DNA of 5,324 nucleotides. Origin: Bacillota bacterium (GTDB taxonomy: Bacteria > Bacillota > Clostridia > Acetivibrionales > DSM-1351). This document shows, one piece after another, positions 1 to 5,324 of the stretch (positions are counted from its first letter, which is position 1; each line of letters begins with the position of its first letter). The notes below the pieces were generated by a model, which was not told the DNA's origin, ran no database searches, and worked only from the letters and a program-made list of their open reading frames with translations. The stretch spans positions 1 to 5,324 of the forward strand of contig JAEZIV010000430.1 in NCBI GenBank assembly GCA_023436515.1, given 5' to 3'. The position numbers and the translations under genes were made by a program.

Positions 1-1101
1 CAGTGTGAACAGTTATGCGTCAGAACTAAAAAAGGTGAATCGGTAGGAATAGGGCGACTGGAACGCTTTGTCGCCGACTGGTACATGGCTAACGTAAATA
101 AGAAGGAAGTAAGGCCAGAAGGCAACGGAGTAAAGGTAGCTGTTGTAGGGTCAGGACCGGCAGGCTTAACCTGCGCTGGTGATCTGGCGAAATTGGGCTA
201 TGAGGTTACTATTTTTGAGGCGTTTCACGTACCGGGAGGGGTATTGATGTATGGAATACCCGAGTTCAGACTTCCTAAGGCATTGGTTCAGAAGGAAATT
301 GAAACAGTTAAGAATCTTGGAGTTGAGATCAGAACCAACATGGTTATAGGTAAGGTTCTTTCAATTGATGATCTTAAGGAAGAAGGCTATAAGGCAGTAT
401 TCATAGGTTCCGGAGCAGGCTTGCCGAGCTTTATGGGTATACCAGGAGAAAACCTTAATGGTGTGTATTCTGCCAATGAGTTTCTTACAAGAATAAACCT
501 AATGAGTGCATACAAATTCCCAAGTACTGACACTCCGGTATTTGTAGGAAAAAATGTCGCAGTAGTGGGTGGCGGAAATGTTGCGATGGATGCAGCAAGA
601 AGCGCAAAGAGACTCGGAGCTGAAAAGGTATATATAATATACAGGCGTTCTGAAGCAGAGTTACCTGCAAGACTCGAGGAGGTTCATCATGCAAAGGAAG
701 AGGGTATTGAGTTTAAGCTCCTTACAAATCCTAAGCTAATACTTGGCACTGAGGATGGATGGGTTAAAGGGATGGAATGTGTTCAAATGGAGCTGGGGGA
801 ACCTGATCAATCAGGTAGAAGAAGACCTGTAGAGAAAAAGGGCTCAGAGCATACAATTGATCTGGAAACCATTATTATTGCCATAGGTCAGTCCCCAAAT
901 CCTCTCATTTCTTCAACAACACCAGGTCTTAACATCCAATCCTGGGGTGGAATAATTGTTGAGGAAGAAACCGGTGCTACAAGCAAGAGCGGAGTATATG
1001 CCGGAGGAGATGCAGTAACAGGAGCAGCAACTGTAATTTTGGCTATGGGTGCAGGTAAAAAGGCTGCTGAGGCTATTGATAAGTTCATAAAGGGCATGTA
1101 A
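1..1101 (+). CDS. gltA: GltA/NfnB-type NADPH-dependent FAD/iron-sulfur oxidoreductase (glutamate synthase small-subunit family), 5' partial
   Basis: The reading frame is open from the first base, so the gene starts upstream of the window. The ATG at 85 is internal: the 28 codons before it encode conserved family sequence, including GRLERFVADWY. In window residues, C2 and C6 (CEQLC) match the last two cysteines of the N-terminal iron-sulfur region. The FAD Rossmann loop GSGPAG is at 50-55, the NADPH loop GGGNVAMDAAR starts at 190, the arginine pair 215-216 (YRRSEAE) suits the NADPH 2'-phosphate, and a second FAD contact is GGD with D337. The 366 residues seen, against about 460 for the short clostridial form, imply that roughly 95 are missing. 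The family includes GltA (glutamate synthase NADPH subunit) and NfnB, the large subunit of the cytoplasmic electron-bifurcating NADH-dependent ferredoxin:NADP+ oxidoreductase. An NfnA gene just upstream would favour NfnB but lies outside the window. Family assignment is firm; the choice between the two roles is open. Confidence 0.95.
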   Translation, partial: QCEQLCVRTKKGESVGIGRLERFVADWYMANVNKKEVRPEGNGVKVAVVGSGPAGLTCAGDLAKLGYEVTIFEAFHVPGGVLMYGIPEFRLPKALVQKEIETVKNLGVEIRTNMVIGKVLSIDDLKEEGYKAVFIGSGAGLPSFMGIPGENLNGVYSANEFLTRINLMSAYKFPSTDTPVFVGKNVAVVGGGNVAMDAARSAKRLGAEKVYIIYRRSEAELPARLEEVHHAKEEGIEFKLLTNPKLILGTEDGWVKGMECVQMELGEPDQSGRRRPVEKKGSEHTIDLETIIIAIGQSPNPLISSTTPGLNIQSWGGIIVEEETGATSKSGVYAGGDAVTGAATVILAMGAGKKAAEAIDKFIKGM

Positions 1102-1141
1102 CATGTAAGATGTTATAAATTCAAAATAAGGAGTAGGTTTA

Positions 1142-1585
1142 ATGAAAACATGGGTTTTGTATTACAGTAGAGGCGGAAACACAAAAAAAATCGCAGATGC
1201 AATAGCAGACGAACTTGAAGATGTACTTAAATCAGAGCAGATACCACCCGCGTATCCACCGGAGAATGTACAGCTTATGTTTTTGGGAACAGGCGAATAT
1301 GCCGGAAAACCTGATCAAAAAATGCTGGAATTTATTAGGACCTTAAATCCAAACAGGGTGAAGAATGTTGCGGTGTTTGGAACAAACGGCTCAGCTCTTC
1401 CGAATAGCAAAGCTATTGTAAAGGTTAAGGCTTTATTAAAGGAAAAGGGCATAAATGTAGTTGACGAAAGCTTCGCCTGCAAGGGTAAGTACTTCATATT
1501 TATGAACAGAAAGAGCCCAGATGCAAATGATATCGCAAATGCAAAGGCATATGCAAGAAAGATATATGAAAGTATTAAAAGTTAA
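1142..1585 (+). CDS. Small flavodoxin family protein
   Basis: A 147-residue single-domain protein with a flavodoxin fold, predicted to be cytoplasmic, bind FMN and carry low-potential electrons. The N-terminal strand leads into the FMN phosphate loop S9-R-G-G-N-T14 and helix 1. Two later flavin-facing loops are recognisable: LGTGEYAGKPD at 48-58 and FGTNGSALPNS at 79-89. A conserved-looking FACKGKY stretch (C113) follows, then a C-terminal helix. There is no signal peptide or membrane segment. The start is supported by AAGGAG at 1128-1133, eight bases before the ATG. The gene lies 40 bases after the oxidoreductase with no terminator between, so co-transcription is likely, and a strong hairpin follows. 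A role as electron partner of the upstream flavoprotein is inference. Small clostridial flavodoxins of this type have varied partners (the BilS group is one possible relative), so no gene symbol is given. Confidence 0.9.
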   Translation: MKTWVLYYSRGGNTKKIADAIADELEDVLKSEQIPPAYPPENVQLMFLGTGEYAGKPDQKMLEFIRTLNPNRVKNVAVFGTNGSALPNSKAIVKVKALLKEKGINVVDESFACKGKYFIFMNRKSPDANDIANAKAYARKIYESIKS

Positions 1586-1606
1586 GTTATAATTGTCTGT
1601 CAAATT

Positions 1607-1649
1607 CTGCCGACTGCAAACATCAAGTTGCTGTCGGCAGTTTTATCTT
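1607..1649 (+). terminator. Rho-independent terminator after the flavodoxin gene, probably shared with the converging gene
   Basis: CTGCCGAC at 1607-1614 pairs perfectly with GTCGGCAG at 1633-1640. After one T-T mismatch the stem continues with GCAA (1616-1619) against TTGC (1628-1631), leaving an eight-base loop. TTTTATCTT follows on the plus strand, so termination of the oxidoreductase-flavodoxin transcript is well supported. The minus-strand gene ends at 1643, only two bases from the stem. In that direction the hairpin is followed by AATTTGAC, a weak U tract, so it may also end that transcript, less efficiently. Confidence 0.88.
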
Positions 1650-2653
1650 AGCTTGTTTTTATCAAGACATTTCTCAACATCAATTTCAACAGGAAGCCAT
1701 TTCCTGCCTTCCTTAACGAGTGAATTTATTAATAGATCTGTTCCGTTAGTGAGTCGAGCAAACTCAAACATATATTTTTTATCGTCAACTCCATCGACCA
1801 GTATCTTTTTGCTATAATCATCGGTATCAGCGGGGTATTGCTTCAGAATCAATCCGCACCAGTTACCGTAAACTGTTTCAACGTAGGATTCTGCATTATG
1901 CGCCCACCCATGGTAAGCTGCACAGAAAAAGTCCTCCGGTGACAGGGTCAGTGAATCGATATAATACCTGTCATTTATGCCCAGCACCTCCAATTCACCT
2001 GTGTAGTAGTTAAAGGTAGTAACTCCAACGCTGCTTCCTTCAAGTATTTCCAGCTCAATAAAGTAGCTTGTTATATTAGGTTTATCTACCTTAATAGGAA
2101 GCAATTTAATAAGATTGATATGACCAATACCTTCAAAGGATTTTACAAACTCCTCATAATTCATTGATTGCTTGTTATTATCTGAAAGAAAGGAGTAGGC
2201 TATGGGAAAAGGATCAAGACCGTATCCAACCGTGCCGCAGCCCCCTTTTTTTTCCTCAGTTAGGTTGGAGGCCTGTTGAAGGACGCTGAAATAGTTGATG
2301 ACCGATTTTTCCGGTGTGGAGATTAATTCATTCGGTATATTTCCATCAGGAAAGTTTTTCCGAAAGGAATCTGAGTCCATAAAGTTGCTATTAAGTGCTT
2401 TAAGGGCTGAAGGCCTGAAGTATACTTCATTCAGGTTTAATTTTTTCTTGTTCATTATTTGTATTGTCTGTCTTGAAAGGCTCTCCGCTGCCAGATCAAT
2501 GTTTTCGTCCTTAGCGGTATTGACGAGCTTAGCCCCAATAACATTACTGTAACTAACGTTATCTTGCTTACCAACTCGAAGGCAAATGGCAGTAATAAAA
2601 AACGCCAGTAGAAAAATCATTATAATAAGCAGTCTCTTTGTTAAAATCCTCAT
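1643..2653 (-). CDS. Unrecognised membrane-anchored or secreted protein, 336 residues
   Basis: I do not recognise this family. The N-terminus is basic (MRILTKR) and followed by a hydrophobic helix at about 8-25, so the remainder is probably outside the membrane, tethered or secreted. C24 sits at the end of this helix, but the preceding TAI is not a proper lipobox, so a lipoprotein is unlikely. The rest is soluble. The region 115-225 has the alternating pattern of an NTF2-like domain: helix SVINYFSVLQQ, AYSFLSD, NYEEFVKSF, then strands ending in FNYYTGELEV. The C-terminal part (about 290-325, ending EGRKWLPVEI) could be a second unit of that kind. Both are inferences. Other cysteines are C139, C244, C266 and C329; an aromatic-rich patch lies at 242-266 (FFCAAYHGW to NWC). 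The start is preceded by AGGGGG (minus strand, 2663-2658) with a short four-base gap; M12 is an alternative with a worse site. It is a lone gene, convergent with the flavodoxin and divergent from the phosphoesterase. The coding assignment is solid; function is unknown. Confidence 0.85.
   Translation of the reverse strand: MRILTKRLLIIMIFLLAFFITAICLRVGKQDNVSYSNVIGAKLVNTAKDENIDLAAESLSRQTIQIMNKKKLNLNEVYFRPSALKALNSNFMDSDSFRKNFPDGNIPNELISTPEKSVINYFSVLQQASNLTEEKKGGCGTVGYGLDPFPIAYSFLSDNNKQSMNYEEFVKSFEGIGHINLIKLLPIKVDKPNITSYFIELEILEGSSVGVTTFNYYTGELEVLGINDRYYIDSLTLSPEDFFCAAYHGWAHNAESYVETVYGNWCGLILKQYPADTDDYSKKILVDGVDDKKYMFEFARLTNGTDLLINSLVKEGRKWLPVEIDVEKCLDKNKLR
2241..2253 (-). repeat. A8G5 homopolymer tract inside the unrecognised gene
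   Basis: On the coding strand, eight A residues run directly into five G residues, encoding the KKGG before C139. This is the longest homopolymer pair in any coding region here. It contains an A-AAA-AAA slippery arrangement in the zero frame. Reading on by hand, loss of one base leads to TAG and gain of one base to TGA, each within about 20 codons, so any slip would truncate the protein at about 150 residues. Confidence 0.8.
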
Positions 2654-2703
2654 AGGTCCCCCTGAAATATATTCTCATATGCAGTAAAATCATACCTGTA
2701 CCT

Positions 2704-2734
2704 GTCCAAAAAAAGTTTACTAAATTGGACGTCC
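2704..2734. repeat. Inverted repeat GTCCAA-N15-TTGGAC overlapping palindrome GGACGTCC
   Basis: GTCCAA at 2704-2709 is the exact reverse complement of TTGGAC at 2725-2730, with a 15-base spacer that includes an A run and GTTTAC. The right arm also forms the first half of the perfect eight-base palindrome GGACGTCC at 2727-2734. The whole lies 50-80 bases upstream of the unrecognised minus-strand gene, where an operator could sit. A regulatory role is inference; no T tract follows, so it is not a terminator. Confidence 0.4.
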
Positions 2735-2870
2735 TAGTATAAATATATTCAAAAGCTTTCCAGATAATAATAAGATATTATAAATTTATGTTGCCCTATT
2801 AAAATTAATTAATCCTAAGATGCTAAATTAATAGATTTTTTTCAATTGCTTAAAAAAAAAAGGGTATATA

Positions 2871-2900
2871 TTGTATTAAATGACCTGAATATGATATATT
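2871..2900 (+). promoter_or_regulatory. Weak candidate sigma-A promoter for the phosphoesterase gene
   Basis: TTGTAT at 2871-2876 and TATATT at 2895-2900 are separated by 18 bases and resemble -35 and -10 boxes. Transcription would begin near 2907, giving an approximately 85-base leader before the ATG at 2992. In DNA this AT-rich such matches arise easily by chance. TATGAT at 2890-2895 is an alternative -10 without a well-placed -35. Confidence 0.25.
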
Positions 2901-2904
2901 TTCA
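2886..2904. promoter_or_regulatory. Imperfect palindrome overlapping the candidate -10 box
   Basis: TGAATAT (2886-2892) and ATTTTCA (2898-2904) are arms around a centre at 2895, with six of seven positions pairing. The size and AT-rich character recall Fur/PerR-type operators, but the match to those consensus boxes is poor. The position over the candidate -10 would suit a repressor site. Tentative. Confidence 0.2.
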
Positions 2905-2934
2905 CTACAGTGATATTTTTAAAAGGTGTTTACT

Positions 2935-2958
2935 GTGATGACTTATACATGCAAATAG
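2935..2958 (+). other. Possible seven-codon leader ORF upstream of the phosphoesterase
   Basis: AAAAGGTG at 2921-2928 resembles a ribosome binding site and precedes GTG (2935) and ATG (2938) by six and nine bases. The frame reads (V)MTYTCK and stops with TAG at 2956-2958, 33 bases before the phosphoesterase start. It would fall inside the leader if the candidate promoter is real. No attenuator hairpin is evident between it and the gene, and an ORF this short could easily be chance. Confidence 0.2.
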
Positions 2959-2959
2959 T

Positions 2960-2993
2960 GTTAATAATATAAATGGAATCAGGTTAATAATAT
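2960..2993 (+). repeat. 11-base direct repeat GTTAATAATAT at the phosphoesterase start
   Basis: GTTAATAATAT occurs at 2960-2970 and again, exactly, at 2983-2993, a 23-base period. The second copy runs into the ATG at 2992. The first copy is followed two bases later by another ATG (2973), whose frame stops after four codons. This may be a short duplication in AT-rich DNA or a pair of binding half-sites; function unknown. Confidence 0.5.
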
Positions 2994-4167
2994 GGATAAG
3001 AGGGGCTACTACATAATGCAATTTGTTTTTGTAATTATTTTTTTACTAATATACGGGCTTTTAAATTACTATATCGGTATCAGGGGATATAGAAGCATAA
3101 GTGCACAAATACCTCTAAGCAGGTGGATATATTGGAGTGTCTATGCCATATGTGCGTTAGCATATATAGTGGGTATGGCAGGAAGGAATTTCCTCCCTGA
3201 GTCTATAGGAAGGCTCCTAAGTACAATTGGAGGTTATTGGATTGCGGCCTTTGTTTATCTTCTGGGGCTGGTAGTCATTATTGATATATTTAGCTTTATT
3301 GGGAAGAGGCTTAACCTAATACCGGCTGTTATTAAGAATAACTCTTGGTTTTTAGCCTTTGCAGTCATTGCAGGAGTTGGTATACTACTTGCTGTAGGAA
3401 CCTACAATGCCATGGTACCCAAGATTACCAAATATGACATAGCAATAGATAAGAAGGCCGGTAATCTCAAAAAGCTTAAGGTGGCAATGATTTCAGACAT
3501 TCATCTTGGTGATATAATCGGAAGAGACAGACTTAAGAATGCAGTAGAGCTGATAAACAGTCTCGAGCCTGACCTGGTAGTGATCACAGGGGATTTGTTT
3601 GATAGTGCTATTGAACCAGTCAAAAAGGAAAATATGCTGGCTGAATTAAAGGGAATAAAAGCAAGGTATGGTGCTTACGCCATTATGGGAAACCATGAGT
3701 ACTTTTCCAACTCTATTGATGAGATAAGTAAAATGATTGAGGAAAATGGAGTAACTGTACTTCGAGATAGAGCAACTATGGTAGACGGGAGCTTTTATCT
3801 TGTAGGTAGGGAGGACAAGACAGGGGCAAGATTAGGCATTTCAAGGTCGACTCTTGATGGGCTTCTTAGGTCAGCCGACAAGTCACTGCCGATAATAGTT
3901 CTTGACCATCAGCCCTCAGGGCTTGAGGAACCCAGAAAGGCAGGAGTGGATTTGCAGCTTTCGGGGCATACCCATGCCGGACAGTTGTTCCCTGCAAGTA
4001 TTGTGACAAATATTATTTTTGAAAAGGATTACGGATATTTGCAGGATGAGAACTTTAATCTTATTGTTTCCAGTGGCTATGGAACATGGGGACCTACTGT
4101 CAGAATTGGCAGCCAATCTGAGGTTGTTGAGATAAATATATCCTTTGGAGACAATATAGAAGATTAA
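2992..4167 (+). CDS. Membrane-anchored calcineurin-like metallophosphoesterase (YkuE/LpxG-like)
   Basis: The 391-residue protein has two parts. Residues 1-140 form about four membrane helices (roughly 10-29, 44-62, 80-101 and 118-138). Residues 160-385 form a metallophosphoesterase domain with every metal-binding and catalytic motif present: D169-x-H171 (SDIHLGD), G200-D-x-x-D204 (TGDLFD), G233-NHE236, H307 (LDHQP) and GHTH 325-328. It should be an active dinuclear-metal phosphoesterase at the membrane. Relatives act on phospholipid- or nucleotide-sugar-type substrates, but the substrate cannot be read here. The side of the membrane facing the active site depends on helix number; four helices place both ends on the same side. 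Start choice: ATG 2992 has a modest AGGT at 2981-2984; in-frame ATG 3016 (M9) has AAGAGGGG at 2998-3005 and would begin MQFVFVI. The longer form is kept tentatively. It is a single gene, followed by a hairpin terminator. Confidence 0.92.
   Translation: MDKRGYYIMQFVFVIIFLLIYGLLNYYIGIRGYRSISAQIPLSRWIYWSVYAICALAYIVGMAGRNFLPESIGRLLSTIGGYWIAAFVYLLGLVVIIDIFSFIGKRLNLIPAVIKNNSWFLAFAVIAGVGILLAVGTYNAMVPKITKYDIAIDKKAGNLKKLKVAMISDIHLGDIIGRDRLKNAVELINSLEPDLVVITGDLFDSAIEPVKKENMLAELKGIKARYGAYAIMGNHEYFSNSIDEISKMIEENGVTVLRDRATMVDGSFYLVGREDKTGARLGISRSTLDGLLRSADKSLPIIVLDHQPSGLEEPRKAGVDLQLSGHTHAGQLFPASIVTNIIFEKDYGYLQDENFNLIVSSGYGTWGPTVRIGSQSEVVEINISFGDNIED
2998..3005 (+). promoter_or_regulatory. Alternative ribosome binding site for a downstream start at 3016
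   Basis: AAGAGGGG lies ten bases before the in-frame ATG at 3016. It is purine-rich and comparable with or better than the AGGT before the ATG at 2992. Using 3016 removes only MDKRGYYI, a short soluble lead-in to the first helix, so both starts give a functional protein and sequence alone cannot decide. Confidence 0.4.
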
Positions 4168-4183
4168 TATAAACAGAAATTTA

Positions 4184-4230
4184 AAGGGGTCGTTATTACT
4201 ACGACCCCTTGTCTTTTATTTTTTCTTTTT
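4184..4230 (+). terminator. Rho-independent terminator after the phosphoesterase, in a convergent gap
   Basis: AAGGGGTCGT (4184-4193) pairs over ten bases without a mismatch with ACGACCCCTT (4201-4210), around a seven-base loop. A T-rich run follows (GTCTTTTATTTTTTCTTTTT). It begins 17 bases after the phosphoesterase stop. The opposing minus-strand gene ends at 4216, and the T-rich flank overlaps its last codons. Read on the minus strand the stem ends CCCCTTT then AAATTT, so it may work weakly in both directions. Confidence 0.9.
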
Positions 4231-5324
4231 AAAATTAATGGTCCATTTTTTCTTTTTCACTTCCGGAACACTGGGCTTATCTAGCTCCAGTGTAGCAGCG
4301 TAGCTGGGATAATATATTTCAATAATATTCCTTATTGTTATCTTTATTGCCGAGTAGAGGGGTATTACGATTATAAGGCCTACAAAGCCCAATATAGGAA
4401 TAATACCCATCAATAGCAAAATAACGGTTAAAGGATGAATATCCATGCTTTTCTTCATTACCTGGGGAGAAATAAAATTGTTGTCTATTTGCTGTACAAT
4501 TACCATTACAATAAATATCTTAACTGCCATAAAGGGGTTAACTGCCAGAGATAGCAGTACGGCAGGTATTATGCCCAGCCAAGGCCCAAAGAAGGGTATG
4601 ATACAGGTTATCATTGCGAAGATTGCCAGGATGAGAGGGTAATCCAAACCTATAATCATGTACCCGATATACATCAACAGCCCTATGAAGAAGGCAACCA
4701 GCAATTGTCCGGCAATATAGTTTGAGAGTACGTAATCAATATCTGACAGTATTTTTCTAATATTACTTTTATGAGGGGAGGGAACAAACCTCACCACAGC
4801 CGGCTTGAATTTTCCGCCGTCCTTAAGAAAATAGAACAGGACTATGGGGATTATTATTATTATTGACCCAACATTGGTAACGGCACCGATGAAGTTTAGC
4901 GTACCTTTACCAATGTTTTTTCCCAGGCTTTGGAGGAAATCCGATATTTTATCGGCTAAATCAGGAGTCTGCAGCTGTTCAAGATTAAAGTATGAAAAAA
5001 GATTACTGCTTAAAAGGTTGTTAACGGTTTTTTCGGCCTTTTCGTACAGGTCAGGTAGGTTTTGGGCAAACTCTGTGAACTGAGTTTTAATCAATGAGCC
5101 TGTGTAGGAGCTAAAAAGAATAACGGCTGACAGAACAATTATAAAGGCCAGCACGATTGCCCATATATGAGGAATTTTACCCTTTTCAAGTAATCTCACA
5201 AGGGGTCTGAGTATATAAAACAGCAATCCACCAAAAAGTAATGGGAATATTATTGAATAAGCAAAGCTGAGAACAGGTGAAAAAACAAAGTCGATTTTCT
5301 TAAACATGAATATTATCAGCAACG
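4216..5324 (-). CDS. AI-2E (PerM/UPF0118) family membrane transporter, 5' partial
   Basis: The minus-strand frame is open to the window edge. The first possible start inside is TTG at 5322, with ATG at 5307, but the sequence there (LLIIFMFKKIDF) looks like the end of membrane helix 1, so probably about 20 residues are missing. In window residues (TTG = 1) there are hydrophobic helices at about 14-36 and 52-72, a soluble segment at about 75-145, then a helix at 148-167 containing five isoleucines. The C-terminal helices follow: GQLLVAFFIGLL (205-216), the IIPFFGPWLGIIPA region (241-254), and the family's late signature QQIDNNFISPQVM (277-289) followed by helices to about 333. The tail 343-368 is soluble and lysine-rich (KKKKW, FKKKK). 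Despite the family name, members have been linked to autoinducer-2 export, Na+/H+ antiport and other roles, so the substrate is undetermined. It converges on the phosphoesterase gene. Family confidence is high. Confidence 0.9.
   Translation of the reverse strand, partial: LLIIFMFKKIDFVFSPVLSFAYSIIFPLLFGGLLFYILRPLVRLLEKGKIPHIWAIVLAFIIVLSAVILFSSYTGSLIKTQFTEFAQNLPDLYEKAEKTVNNLLSSNLFSYFNLEQLQTPDLADKISDFLQSLGKNIGKGTLNFIGAVTNVGSIIIIIPIVLFYFLKDGGKFKPAVVRFVPSPHKSNIRKILSDIDYVLSNYIAGQLLVAFFIGLLMYIGYMIIGLDYPLILAIFAMITCIIPFFGPWLGIIPAVLLSLAVNPFMAVKIFIVMVIVQQIDNNFISPQVMKKSMDIHPLTVILLLMGIIPILGFVGLIIVIPLYSAIKITIRNIIEIYYPSYAATLELDKPSVPEVKKKKWTINFKKKK
4850..4864 (-). repeat. Five-unit trinucleotide repeat in the transporter gene
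   Basis: Five ATT units on the plus strand encode, on the minus strand, four ATA codons and one ATC, the IIIII run at window residues 154-158 in a membrane helix. Changes in unit number would stay in frame and only lengthen or shorten the hydrophobic run. Confidence 0.7.

Larger units (their letters stand above)
2654..2991. other. AT-rich divergent intergenic spacer
   Basis: This 338-base gap separates two genes that point away from each other and should hold both promoters. It is markedly more AT-rich than the flanking genes, with an uninterrupted A10 run at 2852-2861 and a dense TA-rich stretch at about 2735-2840. No ORF of normal gene length, tRNA or recognisable riboswitch was seen. Identifiable items are the 2704-2734 inverted repeat, a weak plus-strand promoter candidate, a 2886-2904 imperfect palindrome, a possible tiny leader ORF and an 11-base direct repeat. 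For the minus gene I found only isolated -10-like hexamers, TATGAT (2694-2689), TATACT (2742-2737) and TATAAT (2782-2777), none with a good -35 at normal spacing. Confidence 0.75.

Noticed and set aside
485..1104. Minus-strand open frames opposite the GltA/NfnB gene
   Set aside because: They are antisense to a strongly conserved coding region, have no good ribosome binding site and show no recognisable protein character.
1593..1817. Plus-strand 74-codon frame after the flavodoxin gene
   Set aside because: It runs through the terminator hairpin and is antisense to the end of the unrecognised gene; low-complexity serine-rich translation and no binding site.
2295..2552. Plus-strand 85-codon frame within the unrecognised gene
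   Set aside because: Antisense shadow; the minus-strand frame is far longer and has a signal-anchor N-terminus and a plausible start.
1643..2653. Lipoprotein signal at C24 of the unrecognised protein
   Set aside because: The residues before C24 are T-A-I, and isoleucine at -1 does not fit a lipobox, so a plain membrane anchor or signal peptide is preferred.
2752..2759. AAAGCTTT palindrome as an operator
   Set aside because: An eight-base palindrome made mostly of A and T is expected by chance in this spacer and has no repeat partner.
2654..2991. Riboswitch or small RNA in the divergent spacer
   Set aside because: No conserved aptamer-like core or hairpin plus T-tract was found; the structure seen is limited to short, AT-rich repeats.
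4445..5083. Plus-strand frames of 65 and 79 codons inside the AI-2E family gene
   Set aside because: Both are antisense to conserved transporter motifs and look like complements of membrane-helix codons.

Overview
The window looks like ordinary chromosomal DNA from a low-GC, anaerobic, Clostridia-type Firmicute. The clues are moderate to low GC with AT-rich spacers, AAGGAG-type ribosome binding sites, hairpin-plus-T terminators, and a short GltA/NfnB-type flavoprotein followed by a small flavodoxin. The genus cannot be fixed from sequence alone; a cellulolytic clostridial relative is a guess. There are five protein-coding genes, two of them cut by the window edges. I see no RNA gene, CRISPR array, insertion sequence or phage gene.

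Layout. (1) 1-1585, plus strand: the 3' part of a GltA/NfnB-type NADPH- and FAD-binding iron-sulfur oxidoreductase, then a 147-residue flavodoxin 40 bases later. They are probably one transcript, ended by a strong hairpin at 1607-1640. (2) 1643-2653, minus strand: an unrecognised 336-residue protein with an N-terminal membrane segment, predicted to sit outside the membrane. It converges on the flavodoxin gene across the hairpin. (3) 2654-2991: a 338-base AT-rich divergent spacer with inverted repeats, a weak promoter candidate, a possible seven-codon leader ORF and an 11-base direct repeat. (4) 2992-4167, plus strand: a four-helix membrane protein with a complete C-terminal calcineurin-like metallophosphoesterase domain. 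(5) 4216-5324, minus strand: an AI-2E (PerM/UPF0118) family membrane protein whose N-terminus lies beyond the right edge. It converges on gene 4 across a second hairpin at 4184-4210.

How the genes work together. Only the first two have an obvious link: a flavin/iron-sulfur transhydrogenase or glutamate-synthase-type subunit next to a one-electron flavin carrier fits low-potential electron handling in an anaerobe. The other three are separate units, all membrane-associated, with no shared pathway visible. I do not see a convincing new multi-gene system. The items most worth a second look are the unrecognised protein with its A8G5 coding tract, the repeat-bearing divergent spacer, and the oxidoreductase-flavodoxin pairing.
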